Part shown: piece by piece, positions 26,201 through 34,432 of the stretch | Numbering within the stretch: the first letter of the stretch is position 1 | Layout: each line of letters opens with the position of its first letter | Assembly: GCA_050729835.1 (NCBI GenBank) | Contig: JBOHLS010000001.1 | Location: forward strand, 124,001-188,000 | DNA length: 64,000 nucleotides | Reading direction: 5' to 3' | Source: REEB95 sp050729835 | Lineage (GTDB): Bacteria; Pseudomonadota; Alphaproteobacteria; ATCC43930; CGMCC-115725 | Program-made: the position numbers and the translations under genes | The notes under the pieces: model-generated | What the model was told of the DNA's origin: nothing | The model's database searches: none | The model's input: the letters and a program-made list of their open reading frames with translations, nothing else

Positions 26201-28258
26201 TTAACGCCGCGGCCGTTTTGCCGGCTGGCGGTTGCGCGGCGAGTCCTCGGTCACGGCGAAAATCAGGCTACCGGTCACCGTGTCTGCTTCCGCCAACCGG
26301 ATGCGCAGCGGATCGCCCAGCACGTAGACACGCCCCGAACGCTGGCCCTTGAGGCGGTGGTCGGCTACGTCGTGGACATAGTAATCGCTCGGCAAGGTGC
26401 GGATCGGGATCAGGCCGTCCGCACCAGTCTCGTCGAGGGTGACGAACAATCCGGCGCGGGTGACGCCGTTGATGCGGGCAGCGAACTCGGCGCCGACGCG
26501 CTCGGCCAGGTAAGCCGCTGTATAGCGGTCGGCGGCACTGCGCTCGGCGGCGGCGGCGCGTCGCTCGGTCATCGAGATATACGTGCCGACCGCCTTGAAG
26601 TCCTCGACCGGCTGCGGCAGTCCGTCGGCGCCGAAGTGATGACCCGAAATCAATGCGCGGTGGACGAGGAGATCGGCATAGCGGCGAATCGGCGACGTGA
26701 AATGCGCGTAGCGCCGTAGCGACAGGCCGAAGTGGCCAAGATTTTCAGGGCTGTATTCCGCCTGGGCTTGGCTGCGCAACACTAGGGCATTGACCAGCCG
26801 CTCGTAGGGTGTGTCCTTGGCGCGGCGCAGGATGGCGTTGAATTGCTGCGGCCGCACCACTTGGCCCCTGGCGAGCGTCAGGCCGTGGATGCCGATGCCG
26901 TCGAGGAAGCGCGCCAGCGCGGCGAGCTTCTCCGGGTCTGGCGAGTCGTGCACGCGATACATGCACGGCTGCTTGAGCCGTTCGAGAGTCTCGGCGGCGG
27001 CGACGTTGGCCGCGATCATCAACTCCTCGATGAGCTTGTGGCTCTTGAGGCGCTCGCGCGGCTCGATGCGCGCGATGCGGCCAGATGGATCGAGCAGAAT
27101 GCGCCGCTCGGGAATGTCGAGATCGAGCGTGCCGCGCGCCGCGCGGGCACGCTCAAGTGCCCGATAGACGCCGTAAAGTGGCTTTAAGGCCCGATCGAGC
27201 AGCGGCGCTGTCTTCTCGTTCGGCCGGCCGTCAACTGCCGCTTGCACTTCCTCGTAAGTCAGACGCGCCGCCGAACGCATCAGGCCACGACGGAAGCGAT
27301 GGCGGGTGAGAAGCCCCTCGGCGTCGATCCACAAATCGACGGCCATGCAAGCGCGATCGACGCCGGGCTTGAGCGAGCACAGCTCGTTCGACAGCGCCTC
27401 GGGCAGCATCGGCACCACCCGGTCGGGGAAATAGACCGAATTGCCGCGTTCGCGCGCCGCCGCGTCGAGCGCGTCGCCGGTGCGGACGTAATGCGCGACG
27501 TCGGCGATCGCGACGAGCGCATGCCAGCCGCCGTCGCGTTCCGGATCGGGCGCGGCCCAAACTGCGTCGTCGAAGTCGCGGGCGTCGGCGCCGTCGATCG
27601 TGACCAGCGGCACGTCGCGCAAATCAGCGCGGTTTCCCAAGGCGACCGGCTTGGCACCGGCGGCGATGTCGAGCGCGGCCTTGGGGAAGGGAACCGGAAT
27701 GCCGTGACTGTGGATCGCGATGACGCTGAAGGCGCGCGGATTGGCGCTGTCGCCGATGCGCTCGACGATCCGCGCGGCGGGCAAGCCCATGCGTGGCTGT
27801 TCGAGCACCTCGGCCAGGACGATCTCGCCCGGCGCCGCACTCTTGGCGTCGCCGGCGGCGACGCAGAACTCGCTGCGCAGCTTGCGGTCCGTCGGCTCGA
27901 TCCGGCCGCCCTCGCGGCCGACGCGATAGATGCCGATGATGCGATCAGGGGCGCCGCCGACCGCGCGCAGGATACGGGCCTCGTAATGCTGACCGCCGAT
28001 GCGGCTGAAGCGCACCACGGCGCGCTCGCCGATGCCCAGCGCCGGCGTGCCGCGCTCGGCGACGATGACAATGTCTGGCGCTTCGCCCGTCACACCGATG
28101 GGACGGCCTTGCGTCTCGCCGTCGATGTCGATGCCGGTAATCTCAACGATGCCGATTTCGGGCAATCCGCCGCGCGGCCCATATCCGCCGCCCCGCGGCC
28201 GACGGTCACTCCGCCGCGGTTGCGGCCTGTTTTTTCTTCGCTGGTGTCTTCGCTTCAC
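26201..28258 (-). CDS. rnr: Ribonuclease R, lacking the usual N-terminal winged-helix domain
   Basis: 3'-5' exoribonuclease of the RNB family. The catalytic core shows TIDGADARDFDDAVW (metal-binding aspartates), HYVRTGDALD, and RYAHFTSPIRRYADLLVHRAL. A C-terminal S1 domain (GVTRAGLFVTLDETGADGLIPI) and a basic tail follow. Family members from related bacteria begin with about 70-80 residues of winged helix; here the frame opens at GTG 28258, five codons after an in-frame TGA, with a short basic segment (KRRHQRRKNRPQPRRS) directly before the first cold-shock domain (LPEIGIVEITG). It overlaps the end of topA by 53 bp. The protein is probably still an active nuclease but may differ in RNA unwinding or substrate choice. 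Confidence 0.88.
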   Translation of the reverse strand: MKRRHQRRKNRPQPRRSDRRPRGGGYGPRGGLPEIGIVEITGIDIDGETQGRPIGVTGEAPDIVIVAERGTPALGIGERAVVRFSRIGGQHYEARILRAVGGAPDRIIGIYRVGREGGRIEPTDRKLRSEFCVAAGDAKSAAPGEIVLAEVLEQPRMGLPAARIVERIGDSANPRAFSVIAIHSHGIPVPFPKAALDIAAGAKPVALGNRADLRDVPLVTIDGADARDFDDAVWAAPDPERDGGWHALVAIADVAHYVRTGDALDAAARERGNSVYFPDRVVPMLPEALSNELCSLKPGVDRACMAVDLWIDAEGLLTRHRFRRGLMRSAARLTYEEVQAAVDGRPNEKTAPLLDRALKPLYGVYRALERARAARGTLDLDIPERRILLDPSGRIARIEPRERLKSHKLIEELMIAANVAAAETLERLKQPCMYRVHDSPDPEKLAALARFLDGIGIHGLTLARGQVVRPQQFNAILRRAKDTPYERLVNALVLRSQAQAEYSPENLGHFGLSLRRYAHFTSPIRRYADLLVHRALISGHHFGADGLPQPVEDFKAVGTYISMTERRAAAAERSAADRYTAAYLAERVGAEFAARINGVTRAGLFVTLDETGADGLIPIRTLPSDYYVHDVADHRLKGQRSGRVYVLGDPLRIRLAEADTVTGSLIFAVTEDSPRNRQPAKRPRR

Positions 28259-30860
28259 GTTGGACTTTCATGGCGCGGCCGCGACTGCGTCCGCCGCGCC
28301 GGTTGCCGGCGCGCGCGGCCCGTTCCGCCAGGAGATCGACGGCGCGGTCCATGGTCAATTCCTCGGGCGCCATGCCGCCCGGCAGGGTCGCGTTGATGCC
28401 GTCGTGATTGACGTAGGCGCCGTACTTGCCGTTGAAGATCTTCACGGGGCCGCCGGCCGAAGGATGCTCGCCCAAGACCTTGATCGGCTCGGGCGCGCCG
28501 CGCCGGAACTTGCGCGGCTCGGCCAACAGGCTGACCGCGCGGTTGAGACCGATCGTCAGCACGTCGTCGTCCGCGGTCAGCGACTTATAGATCTTGCCGT
28601 GCCGGATATAAGGCCCGAAGCGGCCGACGCCGGCGACGATCATCTCGCCGTCCTGCGGATGCGGGCCGACGTCGCGCGGCAGCGCCAATAGCTTGAGCGC
28701 CTTCTCGAGGTCGATGTCGGCGGGCGAAACGCCCTTGGGCAACGACGCGCGCTTCGGCTTTTCGGCCGGCGGAATCTCGGATTTCTTGGCGCGTTTCCCT
28801 TTCTCGCGCGGCGGCTTGGGTGGGGTCTCGCCGAGCTGCACATAGGGGCCATAAGGCCCTTTCTTGAGCGCGACGACGAGGCCGGTCTTGGGATCGGTGC
28901 CGAGTTCGCGCGGCTCGGCGGCAGCTCCGTTCTCGCCGTTCTCGATACCCAGGGCGCGGGTATAGCGGCACTCGGGATAACGCGAGCAGCCGATGAAGGC
29001 GCCGAAACGGCCAAGCTTGAGGCCGAGCCGGCCCTGACCGCAGACCGGGCACAGCCGCGAATCGCTGCCGTCGGCGCGCTCGGGAAAGAAATGGCGGCCG
29101 AGCTCCTCGTCGAGTGTATCGATGACCTGGGTGATGTTGAGGTCCTTGGTGCCGGCGACGGCGGCCGAGAAGTCCTTCCAGAAGTCCGCCAGGACCTTCT
29201 TCCAGTCGATGCGGCCGCCGGAAATGTCGTCGAGCTTGTTCTCGAGATCGGCGGTGAAATCGTACTCGACGTAACGCTTGAAGAATTCCATCAGGAATGC
29301 GGTGACGAGACGGCCGCGATCCTCGGGGATCAGCCGTTTCTTGTCGAGCTGGACGTATTTGCGGTCCTGCAGAACCTGCATGGTCGAGGCATAGGTCGAC
29401 GGCCGGCCAATACCGAGCTCCTCGAGCTTCTTGACCAGGCTCGCCTCGGTGTAGCGCGGCGGCGGCTGCGTGAAATGCTGTTGCGGATCGACCTTGTCGC
29501 GGGTCAGCGCGTCGCGCTCGTTGAGCGCGGGCAGGCGTCGATTCTCCTCGTCGCCCTCGGGATCGTCGGCGTCTTCCGTATAGAGCGTGAGGAATCCGTC
29601 GAACATCACGGTTGAGCCGGTGGCCCGCAACGTGACCGAATTGTCCGGCGGCGCGCTGTCGACCGCCACTTGATCGATTGTCGCCGACGACATCTGGCTG
29701 GCGACCGCGCGCTTCCAGACCAGCTCGTAAAGCCGACGCTCGTCGGGATCAAGATGGCCGGGCAGGGTTTCGGGGCGGCGGTGCATGTCGGTCGGGCGGA
29801 TCGCCTCGTGCGCCTCCTGTGCGTTCTTGGCGGCATTGCGGTAGATGCGCGGTTCGTCCGGGCGGTATTGCGGGCCGTACTGGGCGGCGATCATCTCGCG
29901 CGCCGCGGCGATCGCCTCGTTCGACAGTGACACGCCGTCGGTTCGCATGTAGGTAATGAGGCCGACGGTCTCGCCTCCGATGTCGACGCCTTCGTAGAGC
30001 CGTTGCGCCGTGCGCATGGTGCGCGAGGCGCCGAGGCCGAGCTTGCGCGACGCTTCCTGCTGCAGCGTCGAGGTCGTGAACGGCGGCGGCGGATTGCGGT
30101 GGATCTGCTTTTTCTCGACCGCGACGACGGCATAATCGAGATACTTCAGGATGGCGTCGGCGGCTTCGCGCGCCTGCTGCTCAGTGGCGAGGTCGAACTT
30201 GTCGAGCTTCTTGCCGTCGAGATGGGTCAGGCGCGACGTGAACCGGTTGCCGGCTCGGGTCAGGAAATCGACCTCGATCGACCAGTATTCGCGCGGCTTG
30301 AACGCCTCGATCTCGGCCTCGCGCTCGCAGATCAAGCGCAGCGCGACCGATTGCACGCGGCCGGCCGAGCGGCTGCCGGGCAGCTTGCGCCACAACACCG
30401 GCGACAGGGTGAAGCCGACGAGATAGTCGAGCGCGCGGCGCGCCATGTAGGCGTCGATCAGCTCGCGGTCCAGTTCGCGCGGATGGCGGAACGCCTCCTG
30501 CACCGCGGTCTTGGTGACTTCGTTAAACACCACGCGCTTGACATCGACGCCGTGGAGCGCCTTGCGCTGCCGCAGGATTTCCTGCACGTGCCATGAGATT
30601 GCCTCGCCTTCGCGATCCGGGTCGGTGGCGAGATAGAGCCGCTCGGCGCCTTTGACCGCGGTGGCGATCTCCTTCAGCCGCTTGTCGGCGCGGTGATCGA
30701 CCGCCCACGACATGGCGAAGCCTTCGTCGGGACGCACGGAGCCGTCCTTTGCTGGCAAATCGCGCACATGACCGTAGCTCGCGAGGACCTTGAAGTCCTT
30801 GCCGAGGTACTTGTTGATGGTCTTCGCCTTTGCCGGCGATTCAACGATGACGACGTTCAT
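28206..30860 (-). CDS. topA: DNA topoisomerase I
   Basis: Type IA topoisomerase that relaxes negative supercoils. It has an N-terminal TOPRIM domain (IVESPAKAKTI, ATDPDREGEAI) and active-site Tyr304 (LITYMRTDGVSLS). A C-terminal zinc ribbon (CPVCGQ...CSRYPEC) and two or more TopA C-terminal repeat segments follow, then a lysine-rich tail (KTPAKKKQAATAAE). At 884 residues it is normal for alphaproteobacteria. It lies 50 bp downstream of the dprA remnant and overlaps rnr by 53 bp in another frame. Confidence 0.96.
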   Translation of the reverse strand: MNVVIVESPAKAKTINKYLGKDFKVLASYGHVRDLPAKDGSVRPDEGFAMSWAVDHRADKRLKEIATAVKGAERLYLATDPDREGEAISWHVQEILRQRKALHGVDVKRVVFNEVTKTAVQEAFRHPRELDRELIDAYMARRALDYLVGFTLSPVLWRKLPGSRSAGRVQSVALRLICEREAEIEAFKPREYWSIEVDFLTRAGNRFTSRLTHLDGKKLDKFDLATEQQAREAADAILKYLDYAVVAVEKKQIHRNPPPPFTTSTLQQEASRKLGLGASRTMRTAQRLYEGVDIGGETVGLITYMRTDGVSLSNEAIAAAREMIAAQYGPQYRPDEPRIYRNAAKNAQEAHEAIRPTDMHRRPETLPGHLDPDERRLYELVWKRAVASQMSSATIDQVAVDSAPPDNSVTLRATGSTVMFDGFLTLYTEDADDPEGDEENRRLPALNERDALTRDKVDPQQHFTQPPPRYTEASLVKKLEELGIGRPSTYASTMQVLQDRKYVQLDKKRLIPEDRGRLVTAFLMEFFKRYVEYDFTADLENKLDDISGGRIDWKKVLADFWKDFSAAVAGTKDLNITQVIDTLDEELGRHFFPERADGSDSRLCPVCGQGRLGLKLGRFGAFIGCSRYPECRYTRALGIENGENGAAAEPRELGTDPKTGLVVALKKGPYGPYVQLGETPPKPPREKGKRAKKSEIPPAEKPKRASLPKGVSPADIDLEKALKLLALPRDVGPHPQDGEMIVAGVGRFGPYIRHGKIYKSLTADDDVLTIGLNRAVSLLAEPRKFRRGAPEPIKVLGEHPSAGGPVKIFNGKYGAYVNHDGINATLPGGMAPEELTMDRAVDLLAERAARAGNRRGGRSRGRAMKVQREAKTPAKKKQAATAAE

Positions 30861-30910
30861 GTTTGCGCCGCGAATGGTGATCGAGGCCTGTGAAATAGGG
30901 TGATTTATGG

Positions 30911-31438
30911 TTAAAGCAAGGTTAACGCGTTCCCCGGTTGGCGCACGACTCGGCCTGCAAGCTCAAGTTCGAGCACGATTGTGAGGACTACGGTGGGCGA
31001 CATTTGGCACTGCCGAGGCAATTCGTCAACCGGCAAAGGCGCTGGCGACAGAAAACCGAGGACGATTTCGCGCGCTTCGCTCAGGTCTTTTGAGCCGATT
31101 TCAGCGGCTGGCGGCGCGGCAAACGCCGCGTGCGGAGGCTCGGCAGGCGGCGCGCCGAGCTGCGGGCGAAGCTCGCGCAGGATGTCTTCGACGCCTTCGA
31201 TCAGCGTCGCGCCGTCGCGAATCAGGCGATTGGTCCCCTTGCAGCGCGGATCGAGCGGCGATCCGGGCACCGCGAAGACCTCGCGTCCCTGCTCGAGCGC
31301 GAAGCGCGCCGTGATCAGCGATCCTGAACGCCCCGCCGCCTCGACCAGCAGGACGCCGATCGGGCCGACGTTTTCGCTGCGGATCAGTCGCAGCCAGGCT
31401 AGCCGTTCGGCCGGCGATAGCGTGGGCCGCCCGCTCAT
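30911..31438 (-). pseudogene. dprA: dprA (smf) remnant with internal deletion of the Rossmann core
   Basis: DprA loads RecA on incoming single-stranded DNA during transformation and is usually about 370 residues. Here ATG 31438 encodes a normal start (PAERLAWLRLIRSENVGPI), which jumps directly to the last part of the Rossmann domain (GVLLVEAAGRSGSLITARFALEQGREVFAVPGSPLDP), then the linker and C-terminal winged helix. About 190-200 residues containing the nucleotide/DNA-binding core are missing, yet the frame is intact (175 residues). It is very likely non-functional in DNA loading. Start overlaps the plsY stop as ATGA. An assembly collapse is unlikely but should be excluded. Confidence 0.82.
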
Positions 31439-32061
31439 CGCTCGCGTCCGAGCCGGATCTTGCTTTCGGCGCCGCGCATCAGCCGGCCGATATTGCCCGT
31501 ATGGCGCGACACCACGAGCAGCGCGATGACGCCGACGACCGCGACCGGCAGAACGGCGCGGGGTCCCCAGAACCAGGCCCAGAGTGGCGCCAGAATGGCG
31601 GCGACCAGGGCGGCGAGCGACGAATAGCGGAGCACCAGCGCGACCACCAGCCAGGTCGCGATGCTGGCGAGTGCGGCTGGCGGGTTGTAGGCCAACAGCA
31701 CGCCGGCCGAGGTGGCGACGCCCTTGCCGCCCTTGAAGCCGAGCCACACCGGGAAGATGTGGCCGAGCACGACGGTGACCGCCGCCACCGCCGCGAATTC
31801 GGGACCAAAGCCGCGGGCAACCGCAACCGAGAGCGCGCCCTTGCCAGCGTCCAGAATTAGCGTCGCCGCCGCAAGGCCCTTGCGGCCGGTGCGCAGCACG
31901 TTGGTGGCGCCGATGTTACCCGAGCCGATCCGCCGGACGTCGCCGAGCCCGGCCAGGCGCGTCAGGATCAATCCGAATGGAATCGAGCCGAGCAGATAGG
32001 CGAGGCCGGCACAGACCAGCAGCGGCCCGGACAGGCTGGACGCTGCGGACGATGGCGACAT
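31435..32061 (-). CDS. plsY: Acyl-phosphate:glycerol-3-phosphate acyltransferase
   Basis: Inner-membrane enzyme that transfers an acyl group from acyl-phosphate to glycerol-3-phosphate, the first step of phospholipid synthesis. It shows the three PlsY motifs: LGSIPFG, the RIGSGNIGATNVLRT segment, and GFKGGKGVATSAG, among five or so membrane helices. It is 208 residues, the normal size. It follows the pyrC-like gene by 19 bp and its stop overlaps the dprA remnant start. Confidence 0.95.
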   Translation of the reverse strand: MSPSSAASSLSGPLLVCAGLAYLLGSIPFGLILTRLAGLGDVRRIGSGNIGATNVLRTGRKGLAAATLILDAGKGALSVAVARGFGPEFAAVAAVTVVLGHIFPVWLGFKGGKGVATSAGVLLAYNPPAALASIATWLVVALVLRYSSLAALVAAILAPLWAWFWGPRAVLPVAVVGVIALLVVSRHTGNIGRLMRGAESKIRLGRER

Positions 32062-32080
32062 GTCGACGCTCCGCGCGCGC

Positions 32081-33376
32081 TCAGGAGTCGAGGCCGAAAA
32101 CCGTGCGACCGCCGACCACGGTGCGCGTCACCTTGCCTTGCACCGGCCGGCCGTCGTAAGGCGCGTTCTTGCATTTGGAGCGCAGCGCGGCAACGTCGAT
32201 GCGCCAGGGTCGATCGAGGTCGAAGATGGCGAGATCGGCCGGCGCGCCGGGCTTGAGGCGGCCGCCCGGCAGCCGGAGGATTTCCGCCGGTCGCTGCGAC
32301 AGCGCGCGGATCACCGGCAGCAGGCCGAGGCTGCCGTTGTGATAAAGCTCGAGCGACAGCGGCAACAGGGTTTCGAGGCCGACAATGCCCGGCTCGGCCG
32401 ACGCGAAAGGCAGGCGTTTCGATTCTTGGTCCTGCGGCGTGTGGTCGCTGGCAATGGCGTCGATGGTGCCGTCCTTCAGCCCGTCGATCACCGCGCGGCG
32501 GTCCTCTTCGCTGCGCAGCGGCGGCGAGACCTTGGCGAAGGTGCGGTACTCGCCGACGGCGGTCTCGTTGAGTGCGAAATAATGCGGGGCGGTGTCGCAT
32601 GTCACCTGCAATCCGCGGGCTTTCGCCCGGCGGATGGCGTCGATCGCACCCGCCGTCGAGAGATGCGCGGCGTGATAGCGGCCGCCGGTGATCTCGACCA
32701 GCCGGAGATCGCGCTCCACCATGATAGTCTCGGCCGCCGGCGTGATCCCGGCGAGGCCGAGCCGCGTCGCGATCTCGCCGGTGTTCATCGCGCCGCCGGC
32801 GCTGAGGCTCGGCTCCTCGGGATGCTGCACGACGAGCAGGTCGAAGGTGCTGGCGTAGGACAGCGCGCGGCGCATCACCAGCGCATCGGCAATGGCCTGC
32901 ACGCCGTCGGTGAAAGCGACGGCGCCGGCTTCGGCCAAGAGGCCGTATTCCGTCAGCTCGCGGCCCTTGAGGCCCTTCGTCGCCGCGGCATAGGTGCGGA
33001 TCGCGGTGCGGCCGATCTCGCGCGAGCGGCGACTGACGAATTCCACCAAAGCGTGGTCGTCGATCGCCGGGACGGTGTTCGGCAGCATCGCCATGGTGGT
33101 GACACCGCCGGTGACGGCGGCTTCAGCGCCGGTGACGAGGGTTTCCTGGTGCTCGTCGCCCGGTTCGCGCAGCTGGACACGCATGTCGGTCAAGCCGGGA
33201 GCGAGGCAGCATCCGGCGCAATCGACCACGTGCACGTCCTCGCCCAAACCGTCGCGCGCCAGATTCGGGCCGAGTGCGGCGATCGTGCCGTTTTCGGCCA
33301 AAAGCTCGCCGGCGCGGTCGAGGTCGCTCGCCGGGTCGAGCAGCCGAACGTTGGTGAACAGCGTGCGCTCGGTCAT
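32081..33376 (-). CDS. Dihydroorotase-like protein without the catalytic HxH (PyrC'/PyrX type)
   Basis: Amidohydrolase-fold protein of the dihydroorotase family, 431 residues. In active enzymes the segment after the first strand reads DxHxHxRxP; here it is DMRVQLREPG, so Arg66 and Gln68 replace both metal-binding histidines. Other family landmarks remain (TAPHYFALNE, IASDHTPQ, EPGIVGLETLLPL). Such proteins paired with PyrB act as a structural partner of aspartate transcarbamoylase in several proteobacteria, while a separate active dihydroorotase is encoded elsewhere. That role is inference here. ATG 33376 overlaps the pyrB stop as ATGA. Confidence 0.88.
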   Translation of the reverse strand: MTERTLFTNVRLLDPASDLDRAGELLAENGTIAALGPNLARDGLGEDVHVVDCAGCCLAPGLTDMRVQLREPGDEHQETLVTGAEAAVTGGVTTMAMLPNTVPAIDDHALVEFVSRRSREIGRTAIRTYAAATKGLKGRELTEYGLLAEAGAVAFTDGVQAIADALVMRRALSYASTFDLLVVQHPEEPSLSAGGAMNTGEIATRLGLAGITPAAETIMVERDLRLVEITGGRYHAAHLSTAGAIDAIRRAKARGLQVTCDTAPHYFALNETAVGEYRTFAKVSPPLRSEEDRRAVIDGLKDGTIDAIASDHTPQDQESKRLPFASAEPGIVGLETLLPLSLELYHNGSLGLLPVIRALSQRPAEILRLPGGRLKPGAPADLAIFDLDRPWRIDVAALRSKCKNAPYDGRPVQGKVTRTVVGGRTVFGLDS

Positions 33377-34332
33377 GGCGCCGCCGGCGTGCGCGCTTCG
33401 CGGTTCAAGGCCTCGAGACAGGCCATGCGGACGGCGACGCCCATCTCCACCTGCTGTCGGATGAGGCTGCGGTCGATGTCGTCGGCGACCTCGGTGTCGA
33501 TCTCGACTCCGCGGTTCATCGGCCCCGGGTGCATGATCAGTGCGTCGTCCTTGGCCGCCGCAAGCTTGGCGTAGTCGAGGCCGAAGAAGTGGAAATACTC
33601 GCGGATCGAAGGCACGAAGCTGCCGTGCATGCGTTCGGTCTGGAGACGCAGCATCATCACGATGTCGACGCCGGTGAGGCCGCGCTTCATGTCGTGGAAT
33701 ACCTCGACGCCGAAGCGCTCCATGGCCGCGGGGATCAGTGTCCGCGGCGCGACCACGCGCACATGCGCGCCCATGGTGTTGAGCAGGTAGATGTTCGAGC
33801 GTGCGACGCGGCTGTGCGAGATGTCGCCGCAAATCGCGACGAGCAGGCCTTCGAGGCGGCCCTTGCGGCGGCGAATGGTCAACGCGTCGAGCAGCGCCTG
33901 GGTCGGATGCTCGTGACTGCCGTCGCCGGCGTTGATCACGGCGCAATCGACTTTCTCGGACAAGAGCTGCACCGCGCCGGATTCCGGATGGCGGACGACG
34001 AGCGCGTCGGGGCGCATCGCGTTCAGGGTCATCGCCGTGTCGATCAGTGTTTCGCCCTTTTTGATCGAGCTGGTTTGCGCCTGCATGTTGATCACGTCGG
34101 CGCCGAGCCGCTTGGCGGCCAACTCGAACGACGTGCGCGTGCGCGTCGAATTCTCGAAGAACAGGTTGAATACGGTGCGGCCGCGCAGCAGCGCTAGGCG
34201 CTCGGCGCCGCGCGCTTGGCCGGCGTAAACGTCGGCACGATCGAGGAGATAGGTGATTTCCCGGCGGGAAAGCCCTTCGATTCCCAATAGGTGACGATGA
34301 GGGAAAGGGTCGTTAGCCGCGACAGAGTCCAT
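33373..34332 (-). CDS. pyrB: Aspartate carbamoyltransferase catalytic subunit
   Basis: Joins carbamoyl phosphate and aspartate to give carbamoyl aspartate in pyrimidine synthesis. The carbamoyl-phosphate loop FENSTRTRTSFE is present, and so are SSIKKGETL, HPTQALLDALTI and the HPGPMNRGVEI region near the C-terminus. It is 319 residues. ATG 34332 (MDSVAAND) gives the standard length; the frame can be extended upstream but not with family-like sequence. No pyrI gene is adjacent. Coupled to the dihydroorotase-like gene, consistent with a mixed PyrB-PyrC' complex. Confidence 0.95.
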   Translation of the reverse strand: MDSVAANDPFPHRHLLGIEGLSRREITYLLDRADVYAGQARGAERLALLRGRTVFNLFFENSTRTRTSFELAAKRLGADVINMQAQTSSIKKGETLIDTAMTLNAMRPDALVVRHPESGAVQLLSEKVDCAVINAGDGSHEHPTQALLDALTIRRRKGRLEGLLVAICGDISHSRVARSNIYLLNTMGAHVRVVAPRTLIPAAMERFGVEVFHDMKRGLTGVDIVMMLRLQTERMHGSFVPSIREYFHFFGLDYAKLAAAKDDALIMHPGPMNRGVEIDTEVADDIDRSLIRQQVEMGVAVRMACLEALNREARTPAAP

Positions 34333-34432
34333 CAAAGTCGGGACTATAGGTGGTGAGGCCGGGCGCGGCAAGGCGGCTGTCGGGTCGCGCAAAGAAAGTC
34401 GCCCGAGACAGCCTGCGGGCCGTAAACGCGGC

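Noticed and set aside
30911..31747. Longer reading of the dprA frame with about 100 extra N-terminal residues
   Set aside because: The extra part lies inside plsY in another frame and is arginine-rich shadow sequence. The ATG overlapping the plsY stop fits the family start.
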